A stretch of 64,000 nt of DNA from Nitrospira sp. (lineage in GTDB: Bacteria; Nitrospirota; Nitrospiria; Nitrospirales; Nitrospiraceae). The DNA is taken from NCBI GenBank assembly GCA_024998685.1, contig JACOEH010000012.1:45722-109721 (forward strand), given 5' to 3'. The notes under the pieces were generated by a model that searched no databases, was not told the origin of the DNA, and was given only the letters and a program-made list of their open reading frames with translations. The position numbers and the translations under genes are program-made. Positions 1 through 8,087 of this stretch are shown one piece after another (position 1 is the first letter of the stretch; every line of letters starts with the position of its first letter).

Positions 1-468
1 GTCTACTCGACGACGAAGCTCCTTGGTGAGTGCCCGTCCTTTCGCGAGGACGTCTGCCGCATCGGCGATACGTTCGATATCATGGATCATATCGTCCAAT
101 GTCGTTGGGCTGAGTGTGAGTACCTCGGGTCGATGCTGAAGTGATTCAATCGCGCGTGTGAGCTGGTCCGGCGTGATCGAACAGACGTGACACAGGTCTT
201 GTGTCAGAATAAGATTCGGACGAGCTCGGTAAAAGGCGTCCTCGTTCAGCCGGTAGAGCCGCTGTCCTGACGCAACCAGTTCTTTGACCTGCCTGTCGAG
301 TTCCCTGCCGGATTCTCCGTCCTTTCCGACGAGGGGTTCGATCATGACGGGAATGTGCCGAATCGAGGCAGGAAAGTCGCATTCGTGGCTGATGCCGACC
401 AGTCGGTCGGCCAAATCCAGCGCGGCGACCACTTCCGTTGCTCCGGGGATGAGTGAGCAGATTCTCAT
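1..468 (-). CDS. Cobalamin-binding periplasmic-type protein (BtuF-like), partial
   Basis: The reading frame starts with ATG at 468 and runs off the left edge, so only about 156 N-terminal residues are present. It opens with MRICSLIPGATEVVAALDL and continues with a GISHECDFP segment and an LILTQDLCHVC segment. These are hallmarks of the cobalamin-binding (BtuF/ABC periplasmic-binding) family that binds corrinoids or similar ligands. No signal peptide precedes the binding domain from this start, which is common in the stand-alone bacterial members often called cobalamin-binding protein. It follows the HAD phosphatase gene by 12 bp on the same strand and is probably co-transcribed with it. The family is clear; the ligand is inferred. 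Confidence 0.8.
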   Translation of the reverse strand, partial: MRICSLIPGATEVVAALDLADRLVGISHECDFPASIRHIPVMIEPLVGKDGESGRELDRQVKELVASGQRLYRLNEDAFYRARPNLILTQDLCHVCSITPDQLTRAIESLQHRPEVLTLSPTTLDDMIHDIERIADAADVLAKGRALTKELRRRVD

Positions 469-480
469 CTGTGATATCGC

Positions 481-1164
481 TTATGCCGGCCACAAGCGGG
501 TGCGCACATCCTTGAGACGCGTTTCGCCTAAACTATAACTGATTGCATCGGCCTCGTGAAGATCCTGTACGGTGTGCGTATTGGCTACCGCCAAGACCTT
601 CATTCCCGCTGATCGTGCAGCCCGGATGCCGGGACGGGAATCTTCGATAGCCAAGCAGGCATCCGGAGGGATCGGAGCAGCGGGATGCCGACGGTTTAAT
701 CCAGCCAGGGCCTGCAGAAACGGTTCCGGATTCGGTTTGCCGCGCGTCACATCCTCCGCGCTGGTAATGTGACCGAACGCTTTTCGGATTCCGATTTGTT
801 CCAGCACCAACTCGATCTCGGCGCGCAAGGCACCCGAGGCGATGGCAATGGGATAGGTGGCCGCGGCATCTTCAATGAATTCCTTGACACCCGGAAAAAT
901 CACCAGGTGATCCTTGATCGAGGTCAAATAGGCGGCGGCTTTTTTCGCCATCAACTCTTCGATAAGCGATGGAGAGAGCGGGTGTTGATTGATGCGTAGC
1001 GCTTCCAGAATACATCCATGATCATCGAAGCCGAGATAGTCGGCGTAATAGTCTGTTTCGGTCAAAATGATCTCGATGTCCGCCAGTGTCCGGCGCAGAC
1101 TTTCAAAGTGAAGCGGCTCGGTGTCGGCGATGACACCGTCGAAGTCGAAGATTACGGCCTGCAT
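481..1164 (-). CDS. HAD-superfamily phosphatase (beta-phosphoglucomutase/phosphoglycolate phosphatase type)
   Basis: A 227-residue protein beginning MQAVIFDFDGVIADTEP, the classic HAD motif I with the nucleophilic Asp and the second Asp two residues later. An IAIASGALRAE segment supplies the motif II Ser region, a KPNPEPF segment the motif III Lys, and an AIEDSRPGIRAA segment the acidic motif IV. Length and cap position fit subfamily IA phosphatases such as beta-phosphoglucomutase or phosphoglycolate phosphatase, but the substrate cannot be fixed. The frame is open upstream to 1221; ATG 1164 is preferred because motif I must sit at the N-terminus and an AGGA site lies just upstream. It probably heads an operon with the cobalamin-binding protein gene. 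Confidence 0.88.
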   Translation of the reverse strand: MQAVIFDFDGVIADTEPLHFESLRRTLADIEIILTETDYYADYLGFDDHGCILEALRINQHPLSPSLIEELMAKKAAAYLTSIKDHLVIFPGVKEFIEDAAATYPIAIASGALRAEIELVLEQIGIRKAFGHITSAEDVTRGKPNPEPFLQALAGLNRRHPAAPIPPDACLAIEDSRPGIRAARSAGMKVLAVANTHTVQDLHEADAISYSLGETRLKDVRTRLWPA

Positions 1165-1225
1165 GGATTCCTGAGGGTCGTGATGTCTCACCCATATGAT
1201 GGTGGCGCAAACGGGCGGCATTATA

Positions 1226-1262
1226 GCACAGAGGGCGGCGATCGTATCGCCGCCCTCTGTGC
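1226..1262. terminator. Perfect 17-bp stem with 3-nt loop, probable bidirectional terminator
   Basis: Bases 1226-1242 and 1246-1262 are exact reverse complements around a CGT loop. The hairpin is GC-rich and lies between the 3' end of the SH3 gene (ends 1288) and the start of the HAD gene (1164), both on the minus strand. It has only a short AT-rich flank (TTATA on the left), which in minus-strand transcription follows the stem. It could terminate the SH3 transcript. Confidence 0.7.
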
Positions 1263-1287
1263 CTGGTGAGTGTGTGCAAACAGGCGA

Positions 1288-2058
1288 TCAAGGCATCGAT
1301 CTCAGCTGCTTCTCAGCCAGCCAACCTTTCGTGCCGAAGTCACTGCGGACTGAATAGACCCATTCGCCGGCCTGCAGATCGCCGTCGAGAATCGTGAAAG
1401 CGGTTCCCGGTGGAATGGCCGGTCCCGATTTTGTCCCTTCTGGATCTTGAGCCAGAAGCACTTTTGCCCCAGGATTCGTTGGATCCGCGAGTACGCTGAC
1501 TCGTTGTCCTTCGCTGAACAGCGGAGTCGGTGAAGCGGTGTTCGATATAGGGGGGGCCGGAGCCGGCGAGGCTTGTATCGAATTGGAGGCCATCGGTGTC
1601 GGCTGGGTCGATGGGGGTGCAGGAACGGGAGCCGGTGTCGGCGCTGCAGTCTGCGGCACCTCGACCGGTGCCGCAGGAGGTGGAGTCGACGCAGCGGTTT
1701 GAGGTTGAGTCGCCGGGACAGGCGGCACCGGTTTCGAGGGAGCCGATTTTCGTGCAATCGGCGGCGGTGGTTGTGGAGCCGGCGATTCGCCGAGAAGCGG
1801 CCCGACATACTCCATGATCATCTCCGGCTCCATCGCGACATAGGCTCCGACGCCGATCACGATCAGCACAAGTACCCACAGAAGAGGGCGTCTACTCGAT
1901 TTCTTAGGCGGCTTCATGGGCGAAGGTGATCGAATGGTGGTCGTCTGTTCCAACTCCTCTTCCGTGAATTCCAGATCCGGTTCCGGTTGACGAGCAAAAA
2001 ATAGGCTCCAATTCAGAGGACTGCCGACGAACGACGGACCCCAAACGGTAGCAAACAT
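1288..2058 (-). CDS. Membrane-anchored, proline-rich SH3-domain protein
   Basis: A 256-residue protein. Residues about 1-60 are cytoplasmic and acidic, followed by one membrane segment (LLWVLVLIVIGVGAYVAM). A long Pro/Ala/Thr/Ser-rich linker of roughly 100 residues comes next. The C-terminal 75 residues look like a bacterial SH3-like domain, ending in WVYSVRSDFGTKGWLAEKQL, the usual W-V-x-V-x8-GW pattern. The C-terminal domain probably faces the periplasm and could bind peptidoglycan. The start at 2058 follows a strong GGAGGGAGG site; an upstream in-frame codon at 2085 has none. No neighbour reveals its role. Confidence 0.75.
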   Translation of the reverse strand: MFATVWGPSFVGSPLNWSLFFARQPEPDLEFTEEELEQTTTIRSPSPMKPPKKSSRRPLLWVLVLIVIGVGAYVAMEPEMIMEYVGPLLGESPAPQPPPPIARKSAPSKPVPPVPATQPQTAASTPPPAAPVEVPQTAAPTPAPVPAPPSTQPTPMASNSIQASPAPAPPISNTASPTPLFSEGQRVSVLADPTNPGAKVLLAQDPEGTKSGPAIPPGTAFTILDGDLQAGEWVYSVRSDFGTKGWLAEKQLRSMP

Positions 2059-2310
2059 CGAGCACCTCCCTCCAGCGGACAGCATCGTACAATGTACAAT
2101 CTGAAAAAGTACTTATCACCAAGCCTGGGGGCTGTCAATTGAGTGTAAAGATTCAGCCAAGCCGATCTTGATACGATCGGCGACGCACGGGGCTGTACAT
2201 GAGACCAAGACGGTGTCGGACTGAGTTCGTGGATTAATAAGAAGGCGAAGTTCACTCGCACCTCTTGCATGTCTGTGAAAGCGGCAGGCACAATGCGGCG
2301 GTCGACGATC

Positions 2311-2724
2311 ATGAAGTCCTACCGAGAAGAACTCTGGTTTGAAACAAAGACCAGACGAGCCTATATCAATATCACGCCCCGCATCGAGGCAGTGGTGAGA
2401 AAGAGCGGGATACGGGAAGGCCTCGTCCTGGTGAACGCGATGCACATCACGGCCAGTGTGTACATCAATGATGATGAGCCCGGCCTGTTGCAAGACTACG
2501 ACGATTTCTTGGAACGGCTTGCTCCTCAAGAGGCGGTGTATCGGCATAACGACACCGGCGAGGACAATGGCGACGCTCATCTGAAGCGACAAGTGATGGG
2601 GCGAGAAGTCGTCGTCGCCCTCACAGAGGGAAAGCTGGACTTCGGTCCTTGGGAGCGAATTTTTTACGGCGAATTCGACGGACGTCGTCGCAAGCGGGTT
2701 CTCGTGAAGATTATCGGTGAATAG
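2311..2724 (+). CDS. yjbQ: YjbQ family protein (UPF0047; secondary thiamine-phosphate synthase-like)
   Basis: A 137-residue protein with the family's conserved blocks: [16 protein letters not shown] near the N-terminus, [16 protein letters not shown] in the middle, a [19 protein letters not shown] block carrying the conserved Asn, Asp and His residues, and [16 protein letters not shown] near the end. The length matches the family. Members have been reported to show weak thiamine-phosphate synthase activity, but their true role is unsettled. ATG 2311 is preferred over upstream in-frame starts at 2269 and 2293 because it aligns with the usual family N-terminus; none has a convincing ribosome-binding site. 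It appears to be a single-gene unit. Confidence 0.87.
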   Translation: MKSYREELWFETKTRRAYINITPRIEAVVRKSGIREGLVLVNAMHITASVYINDDEPGLLQDYDDFLERLAPQEAVYRHNDTGEDNGDAHLKRQVMGREVVVALTEGKLDFGPWERIFYGEFDGRRRKRVLVKIIGE

Positions 2725-2840
2725 GACGGTGCGCCGATCATGTGCGGGGCGAGCGCGGATAATCGTTCTGAGGCTTGCATGGGTAGGAAAAGTTTGGCAA
2801 CATGCATTTTGAGTTATCGAGTCGTCAGCAGGGAGCCTTG

Positions 2841-3854
2841 ATGTTAGGCTGGTCTCGTCCCGATCCACTCACGCGGGATCTCATTCATCTCATCAATGCC
2901 CGTCGCCACGATCATGGCGACACCGATGATGCGATCGACACCTTGCAGGCGTTTCTCGAGCAAGGACGGGAACACGATCTACTGACCGTACTGGCGGCGC
3001 TCGACGAAGAAATGGCCGAATGGCTGTTCGATCTGGTCGCCGAGGCGAGCTGCACGTTGCTGCTGGACGGACCGAACGACGAAAAGCCCGCTTACGCCAC
3101 GATGGCGGCCCTGGAGCTTCCACTGCAGGCGAACTTAACCGCCCCTCTCAAGCTGAAGATCGATCCGATCGCCACGGCCGATCTCCTGCAAAAGTATCTC
3201 CAGCTTTCTGCTGGAACAGTGGTTCGGGTCGAGTCGCGCCTCTTGACGGATGCCACCTTGGAAATGTTGAATCTCCAATTGTTCCACGACCACCTTGTGA
3301 CGGTCGCAGATTCCCGGCGTGCCCAATCCGTGGCGGCACGGTTGCTTCCTCCGGTCGAAAATACCGCGTTTCTCCTATTTGAGCTGATCGGCGCTCCGGA
3401 TCCAGGTTTGCCGGATACATGGGAGGATCGACAGCGCCGTGAGATTCTCGAAGGGCTGGTGAAACAATGTCCGGAGCTGGCGTGTGCGCCGGATACGATT
3501 GAGGCGCCGGTGTTCGCCGCGTATGCCATGTTCGATGCGCAGAATGCGGTACGTCTCCATCATCTTGCCGATGAGACCGCCGCGGTATGGAGGGAACTGG
3601 ATCCGCTGGTGAGGTCCCGTACGATCGTCCATCTCCATACACAATGCGGAAATGGAGTCTATATGCCCGTGTGGACCGACCTGTTCGATCCGGAACTTCC
3701 CGATGACCACGGTCCGGTTTGGACCTCTCCCGATGTCTGGGTCTTCACCGCCGATCTGCCGATTGAATGGCCGGGTGAGATGTTGACCAATCGGTTATTG
3801 GCGGAAGGTTGTACCAGATTCGAGAATCATATCGTCGAAACCCCGGACAACTGA
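2841..3854 (+). CDS. Conserved-looking hypothetical protein
   Basis: A soluble protein of about 337 residues, acidic, rich in Leu, Ala and Asp, with no signal peptide or membrane segment. I do not recognise the family. Helical segments such as TLQAFLEQGREHDLLTVLAA and LDEEMAEWLFDLVAEA suggest a mainly alpha-helical N-terminal half, with a longer mixed C-terminal half that includes WVFTADLPIEWPGEMLTNRL. The start at 2841 has a GGGAG site 6 bases upstream; the longer frame from 2802 (13 more residues) has a weaker one. It is a good coding region with normal codon use. Its downstream neighbour is on the same strand, but the 126-bp gap gives no functional hint. Confidence 0.6.
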   Translation: MLGWSRPDPLTRDLIHLINARRHDHGDTDDAIDTLQAFLEQGREHDLLTVLAALDEEMAEWLFDLVAEASCTLLLDGPNDEKPAYATMAALELPLQANLTAPLKLKIDPIATADLLQKYLQLSAGTVVRVESRLLTDATLEMLNLQLFHDHLVTVADSRRAQSVAARLLPPVENTAFLLFELIGAPDPGLPDTWEDRQRREILEGLVKQCPELACAPDTIEAPVFAAYAMFDAQNAVRLHHLADETAAVWRELDPLVRSRTIVHLHTQCGNGVYMPVWTDLFDPELPDDHGPVWTSPDVWVFTADLPIEWPGEMLTNRLLAEGCTRFENHIVETPDN

Positions 3855-3980
3855 TTCCGGCCGCTCCTGTCTGCTCTTCTTCGTGCCTCTTTCGAACCTG
3901 TCTGTTCGGTCGCCGGGTCGGTTTTGCGCAAAACTTCCGTTTCGGTGATTTTCCTGCAGCTTTATTTTATTCTCACCGTG

Positions 3981-4586
3981 ATGAAAACGACTTACACCCG
4001 ATCCGGAAAAGCTGTCACGAACTCCATCTCAGTGGTGGGATTGATCTTCGTCTGGACCATCATCTGGGCGAATTTTCCACCGAAGGAAGAACTCTTCTCG
4101 GCGCAATCGGCTTCATCGAGCGGTGACACGCAGCGCATACCTGAACTCGATCTCACGATCCCGGGCGTGGTCAACCGGTCTGCCGAAAACTCGGCGGGGA
4201 CGGCAAACTCGTCGTCTGGGGCTACTCTTGGCGGGTTATCTGTCCCGCGCGACAGGCGCGCCAAGGAAATCGCGGAAGTGAAGTGCGAGGCCGAAGTCCA
4301 GCAGTACTGCCCCGATTCCTTGGAGGGTGAAGATCGGCGGCGTTGCGTGGTGCAGCGCCTCAAGCGATTGGATGCGCCCTGTCAACAGATCGTGCAACAA
4401 CGGCTGGTACGCTGGCGGGAAGCTGAAGAATATAAGCATGCCTGCATCGAAGATATGAAGCGGGTCTGCCTGACCGTACAGCCCGGTGATGGGCGCATTC
4501 TGCAATGTTTGCAGGAACACGAGCAGGAACTCTCAGAAGGTTGCTATCAAAGCCTACCCAAAGGTCGCCTTCATCTCCGAAACTAA
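3981..4586 (+). CDS. Exported cysteine-rich protein with GLG1-type repeats
   Basis: About 201 residues. A hydrophobic stretch (ISVVGLIFVWTIIWANF) near the N-terminus looks like an uncleaved or cleaved export signal, followed by a Ser/Asn-rich linker. From about residue 95 there are two cysteine-rich units, CEAEVQQYCPDSLEGEDRR with C-VVQRL-C, then CIEDMKRVCLTVQPGDGR with CLQEHEQELSEGC. Both match the pattern of the cysteine-rich GLG1 repeat family (E-C/V-x-QYC then CL-x-H-x-LS-C), known in Golgi protein GLG1 and scattered in bacterial exported proteins. A TTG-initiated extension to 3924 is possible. The function is unknown; disulphide-stabilised binding in the periplasm is an inference. Confidence 0.68.
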   Translation: MKTTYTRSGKAVTNSISVVGLIFVWTIIWANFPPKEELFSAQSASSSGDTQRIPELDLTIPGVVNRSAENSAGTANSSSGATLGGLSVPRDRRAKEIAEVKCEAEVQQYCPDSLEGEDRRRCVVQRLKRLDAPCQQIVQQRLVRWREAEEYKHACIEDMKRVCLTVQPGDGRILQCLQEHEQELSEGCYQSLPKGRLHLRN

Positions 4587-4733
4587 AGATCTGTGTATCT
4601 GGCGCGCCGGCCGCACAGCTTTGCTTGCGGTGCTTTCGACTGCCTGTGTGAGGCGATTCACAGACGGCGATCAAAAATTCGGTTAGCATCGAACCTTCTC
4701 GTGGAGAATTGAGAGACGGAGCACTGATAGTAT

Positions 4734-6131
4734 CTAGGCGGCCAACTCTTCGAGACAGGACCGGAGTTCCATGGCGAATTCGCCGGCGCGGCGATAGCGG
4801 TGAACCGGGTCTTTGTGCAACGCTCGATCCAGGATATTCTTTAGGGTAGGAGGGAGATCGGGTCTGATCGCTTTTGCGCTGAGATGCGGTGTGTGGGCAA
4901 TGGCAAACAGCAATGCCGAGACGTTGTCCGCTGTAAAGGGCGGACGACCGGTCAAAAGCTCGAACATCACGACGGCAAGCGAAAAAATATCGGATCGCCC
5001 ATCCACCTTCTTTCCGGCGATCTGTTCGGGGGACATGTACGTGGGAGTTCCCAGCACGATATTTGTCTGAGTTTTCGACGACGTCGCCATCTTGGCGATG
5101 CCGAAATCCATGATCTTGACGATCCCATCGGTGGTCAGCATGATGTTCGCCGGTTTGATGTCGCGATGCACAACGCCCTGCTGGTGGGCATAGTCCATCG
5201 CTTCGGCGACGGTCGCCAATATGGGAAGCAGCTTTTCCAGCGGCAGGAGATTCGGTTTCCGTGACCACTGTTTGAGCGTGGTGCCCTGAAGCACTTCCAT
5301 GGCGATGTAGCCGAGGTCGTCTTCTTCACCGGCGTCGAAGATCGTGACAATATTGGGATGAGACAATCGTCCGGTGGATTCGGCCTCCTGAAAGAACCGA
5401 GCCTTCACTTCCTGCAGTTTATCGCGATCATCGATCTCGTCGAACCGCATGGTTTTGATCGCCACGAATCGCTGGATCGTCGGATCTTTTCCGAGATACA
5501 CCACTCCCATTGAGCCTCGTCCCAATTCCTTCAACACCTTGTACCGACCGAGCGTGCTGGGTGGACCGTTTTGTGTGGTGGGAATGTGCGCGGCGGTATC
5601 GGACCGGCCGCGTTCTCGTTCCAGGTCGATTTCATCGGTATCGTCGGCCGGCGCTCCAGGTTCTTCACGTCGAGACGATCCCGCAGGATTCGCGAAAAAA
5701 CGGTGAAGGGCATCGAGATGCAGAAGCCACGTGGCGGTGATCCAGAATCCGATCAGCATCAATGCTGCAGCATAGGTCAGGGTATAGCGGGTGGGTCCCA
5801 CACGGTCCACAAGCGAAAGCCCGTCAATATGGAGAGCTTTATCCATGACGATCAGAATGAACAGGATCGTGACTGGAAGAACCAGTTGTCGCAGAAACGA
5901 GAATCCTCGTCCGTTATCCGGCATCTGTCGGAATGCGCGGAGCGAAAGGAGGCAGAGAGCGACCAGGCTTGTTCCTTCAACGATGAGGTGAAGGGTTTGG
6001 AAACCGGTCAGGCCGAACAGCGTGAGGGGAAACGACTGCGCCTCCGGCAATTTGCTCAGTCCGGGACCGGCAAAGAGGGCGACAAATGCGACAAGCACAT
6101 ATTGAAGGGTCCAGCTCGGCGCGTTGATCAT
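4734..6131 (-). CDS. Membrane-bound eukaryotic-type Ser/Thr protein kinase
   Basis: A 465-residue protein with four predicted membrane helices in the first 160 residues (for example LQYVLVAFVALFAGPGL and YAAALMLIGFWITATWLL), an acidic linker, and a complete Hanks-type kinase domain from about residue 195. The glycine loop (LGRGSMGVVYLG), the ATP-anchoring Lys (VAIKTM), the catalytic HRDIKPAN loop, DFG, and the TPTYMSPEQ activation segment are all intact, so it should be active. Bacterial kinases usually have one C-terminal helix and an external sensor; here the membrane part precedes the kinase and no periplasmic sensor is visible. ATG 6131 is chosen over a TTG at 6185. No phosphatase gene lies alongside. 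Confidence 0.88.
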   Translation of the reverse strand: MINAPSWTLQYVLVAFVALFAGPGLSKLPEAQSFPLTLFGLTGFQTLHLIVEGTSLVALCLLSLRAFRQMPDNGRGFSFLRQLVLPVTILFILIVMDKALHIDGLSLVDRVGPTRYTLTYAAALMLIGFWITATWLLHLDALHRFFANPAGSSRREEPGAPADDTDEIDLERERGRSDTAAHIPTTQNGPPSTLGRYKVLKELGRGSMGVVYLGKDPTIQRFVAIKTMRFDEIDDRDKLQEVKARFFQEAESTGRLSHPNIVTIFDAGEEDDLGYIAMEVLQGTTLKQWSRKPNLLPLEKLLPILATVAEAMDYAHQQGVVHRDIKPANIMLTTDGIVKIMDFGIAKMATSSKTQTNIVLGTPTYMSPEQIAGKKVDGRSDIFSLAVVMFELLTGRPPFTADNVSALLFAIAHTPHLSAKAIRPDLPPTLKNILDRALHKDPVHRYRRAGEFAMELRSCLEELAA

Positions 6132-6217
6132 GGGGTGACGAAATCTGAAGATAACAGAGTCTAACGGATACCGAAGAGGAGTCAATAAATTGGAAAAAAT
6201 ATGCGGATACGACAGCG

Positions 6218-7066
6218 CTAGAGTCGTCCGGCGGCTTCCTTCATCTTGGGAAGCAACGATGTCGGAATGTGCAACGTGCCCTTGCCGATGCCGACGTCGA
6301 TGTCGGGTTTCGTGAGGCCATGAAAGTCGCTTCCGCCGGTGACCAACAGACCGAGTTGTTGGGCCAGGCTGAGGTATTCTCGAGTCTGTCGCGCCGCATG
6401 TGTACTATAGTAAACCTCTACACCGTCGAGTCCGTCGGCTTTGAGCTGTCGAACCAGATCGATCAGCGGCTGCTCTGTGACCTTGACCCATGTCGGATGA
6501 GCGAGGACGGCGAGTCCGCGAGCGGCTTTGATCCAGCGAATGGCTTCGGCAGGGCTCGGGAGCTCGCGAGGAACATAGGCCGGTTTCCCTTCGGCAAGAA
6601 ACCGATCGAAGGCTTCTTTGGCGGAAGCGACGACGCGTTTGTCCATTAAGACACGGGCGATGTGCGGTCTGCCGACGGAGTCGCTGCCCGCGAGTGCGCG
6701 GACTTCGTCATACGTGATGTCGATTCCCAGGATCTGTAATCGTTCGATGATCAGTGGATTCCGGCGATGACGAGCGTTTCGCAATGTCTTCAGACGCTCG
6801 GACAAAGCGAAGTCCTCCCAATCAAGAAAGTAGCCAAGGATATGTAGCTCTGCGCCGCCGGCGGTCGAGCTAATCTCCACCCCCGGTATGACCTCGATTC
6901 CACATTCTTGTCCTGCCGCAACGGCTTCAGTGACACCGGTCATGATGTCGTGATCGGTGATGGCTAAAGCCGTCACGCCGGCTTGGTGTGCCAGACCAAT
7001 AATCTCCGTGGGCGTACAACTCCCATCAGAGTGAGTGGTGTGGAGATGAAGGTCTAAGCGGCTCAT
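6218..7066 (-). CDS. PHP-domain phosphoesterase (RNase AM / nucleoside 3',5'-bisphosphate phosphatase type)
   Basis: A 282-residue protein starting MSRLDLHLHTTHSDGSCTP, the HxH-x6-D metal site of PHP phosphoesterases. ITDHDIMTG, a VIPGVEISS block, VLAHPTW and GGSDFHG supply the remaining metal ligands. The architecture and length match the YciV/TrpH family, which hydrolyses nucleoside 3',5'-bisphosphates and trims RNA 5' ends in E. coli (RNase AM). Its ATG overlaps the stop of the upstream FolB-methyltransferase gene by 4 bases (7063-7066), so the two are probably translationally coupled. The exact substrate is inferred from the family. Confidence 0.87.
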   Translation of the reverse strand: MSRLDLHLHTTHSDGSCTPTEIIGLAHQAGVTALAITDHDIMTGVTEAVAAGQECGIEVIPGVEISSTAGGAELHILGYFLDWEDFALSERLKTLRNARHRRNPLIIERLQILGIDITYDEVRALAGSDSVGRPHIARVLMDKRVVASAKEAFDRFLAEGKPAYVPRELPSPAEAIRWIKAARGLAVLAHPTWVKVTEQPLIDLVRQLKADGLDGVEVYYSTHAARQTREYLSLAQQLGLLVTGGSDFHGLTKPDIDVGIGKGTLHIPTSLLPKMKEAAGRL

Positions 7067-8001
7067 GTGAATGATCCTAGGGGCGTGGGTTTCTGAGCCA
7101 CGAGTTGCGCCGTGTAAACCGATTCCGAAGATCGGTTTCCTTCGTGGAGCCCTTCGTCATAATGGAGAATGCGGAAGCCGGGTGTGAGGTTCAACAGTTC
7201 ACCATGCGCAAGGCAAAACTCCCGACGCTTCGGATGCCGGCACTGCACATGGTTATCGATGGTGAAGGTCTCATACAGCAAGACCCCGCCGGGCTTCAAC
7301 GCGTCGATGAGATGGGGGAAGAGCGGTCGATGCAAGTAGAAGAAGATGAGGATGGCATCGTATGTTTCATGCCCGAGATTCGGCTCCTGCGTCGGCTGTT
7401 CCAGATCAAGCACTCGAGATTTGATGCCGGTGAGGTGTCGCGCCCGGACATTGGCAGAAAGTTGCGCGAGGGCTTGCTCATCGCGATCGACGGCTTCGAC
7501 CTGGTAGCCCAGCGAGGCGAGGAACAGCGTATGACGGCCGCTGCCGGAAGCCACATCGAGGACCTTCCCTTTCGGAAGGCGATGAAGTTGTTGGAAGAGA
7601 AACGAAGCCGGTGGCGGATCTGCACGGAGAACCTGCTGTGTGAACCTTGTACGTTCAATGCAGATACCGACGGATCTGGTTACGAAGGAAATCGGGGGAT
7701 GCAGCTTCCGCAGCCACAGCGTGATACGATCGATCGGGAACTCATCGAACAGAGTCATCAAGAGTCGTTCCGCCAGCGTTTCCAGCAGCTGAAACTCCCG
7801 AGCGGTTCCGATGTCGATGACACGCTGAGCCACTTTCGCGTAGTCGATCGTGTGAACAAGATCATCGGACAATCCTGCCGCCTCCAGTCGACAGTCCAAT
7901 TCCAAATCGACGGCGAGAGATTGAGGGCGAGCGCGTTCATCGGGCGTCACGCCGCAGCGGGCGCGGAACTCCAACTGCTTGATGACGATATGTCCACCCA
8001 T
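7063..8001 (-). CDS. Dihydroneopterin aldolase (FolB)-SAM methyltransferase fusion
   Basis: A 312-residue two-domain protein. Residues about 1-118 match FolB: an IVIKQLEFRARCGVTPDER start, a TIDYAKVAQRV block, LLETLAERL with the conserved Glu, and a KLHPPI motif. FolB cleaves dihydroneopterin in folate synthesis. Residues about 130-310 are a class I methyltransferase of the TehB-like type with motif I VLDVASGSGRHTLFLASLG, an acidic AVDRD after strand 2, and a PGGVLLYETF block. The frame is open across the join and neither half is damaged. ATG 8001 is chosen; GTG 8007 is an alternative. It is coupled to the PHP gene by a 4-base overlap. The methyl acceptor is unknown. Confidence 0.82.
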   Translation of the reverse strand: MGGHIVIKQLEFRARCGVTPDERARPQSLAVDLELDCRLEAAGLSDDLVHTIDYAKVAQRVIDIGTAREFQLLETLAERLLMTLFDEFPIDRITLWLRKLHPPISFVTRSVGICIERTRFTQQVLRADPPPASFLFQQLHRLPKGKVLDVASGSGRHTLFLASLGYQVEAVDRDEQALAQLSANVRARHLTGIKSRVLDLEQPTQEPNLGHETYDAILIFFYLHRPLFPHLIDALKPGGVLLYETFTIDNHVQCRHPKRREFCLAHGELLNLTPGFRILHYDEGLHEGNRSSESVYTAQLVAQKPTPLGSFT

Positions 8002-8087
8002 GTCCACATTGTCGGAGATGGGATTTCAGGCTGTCAAGCGAGGAAGGGAGATGGCATGTGAGGCGACGGATGCGCCGTGTACAACGG

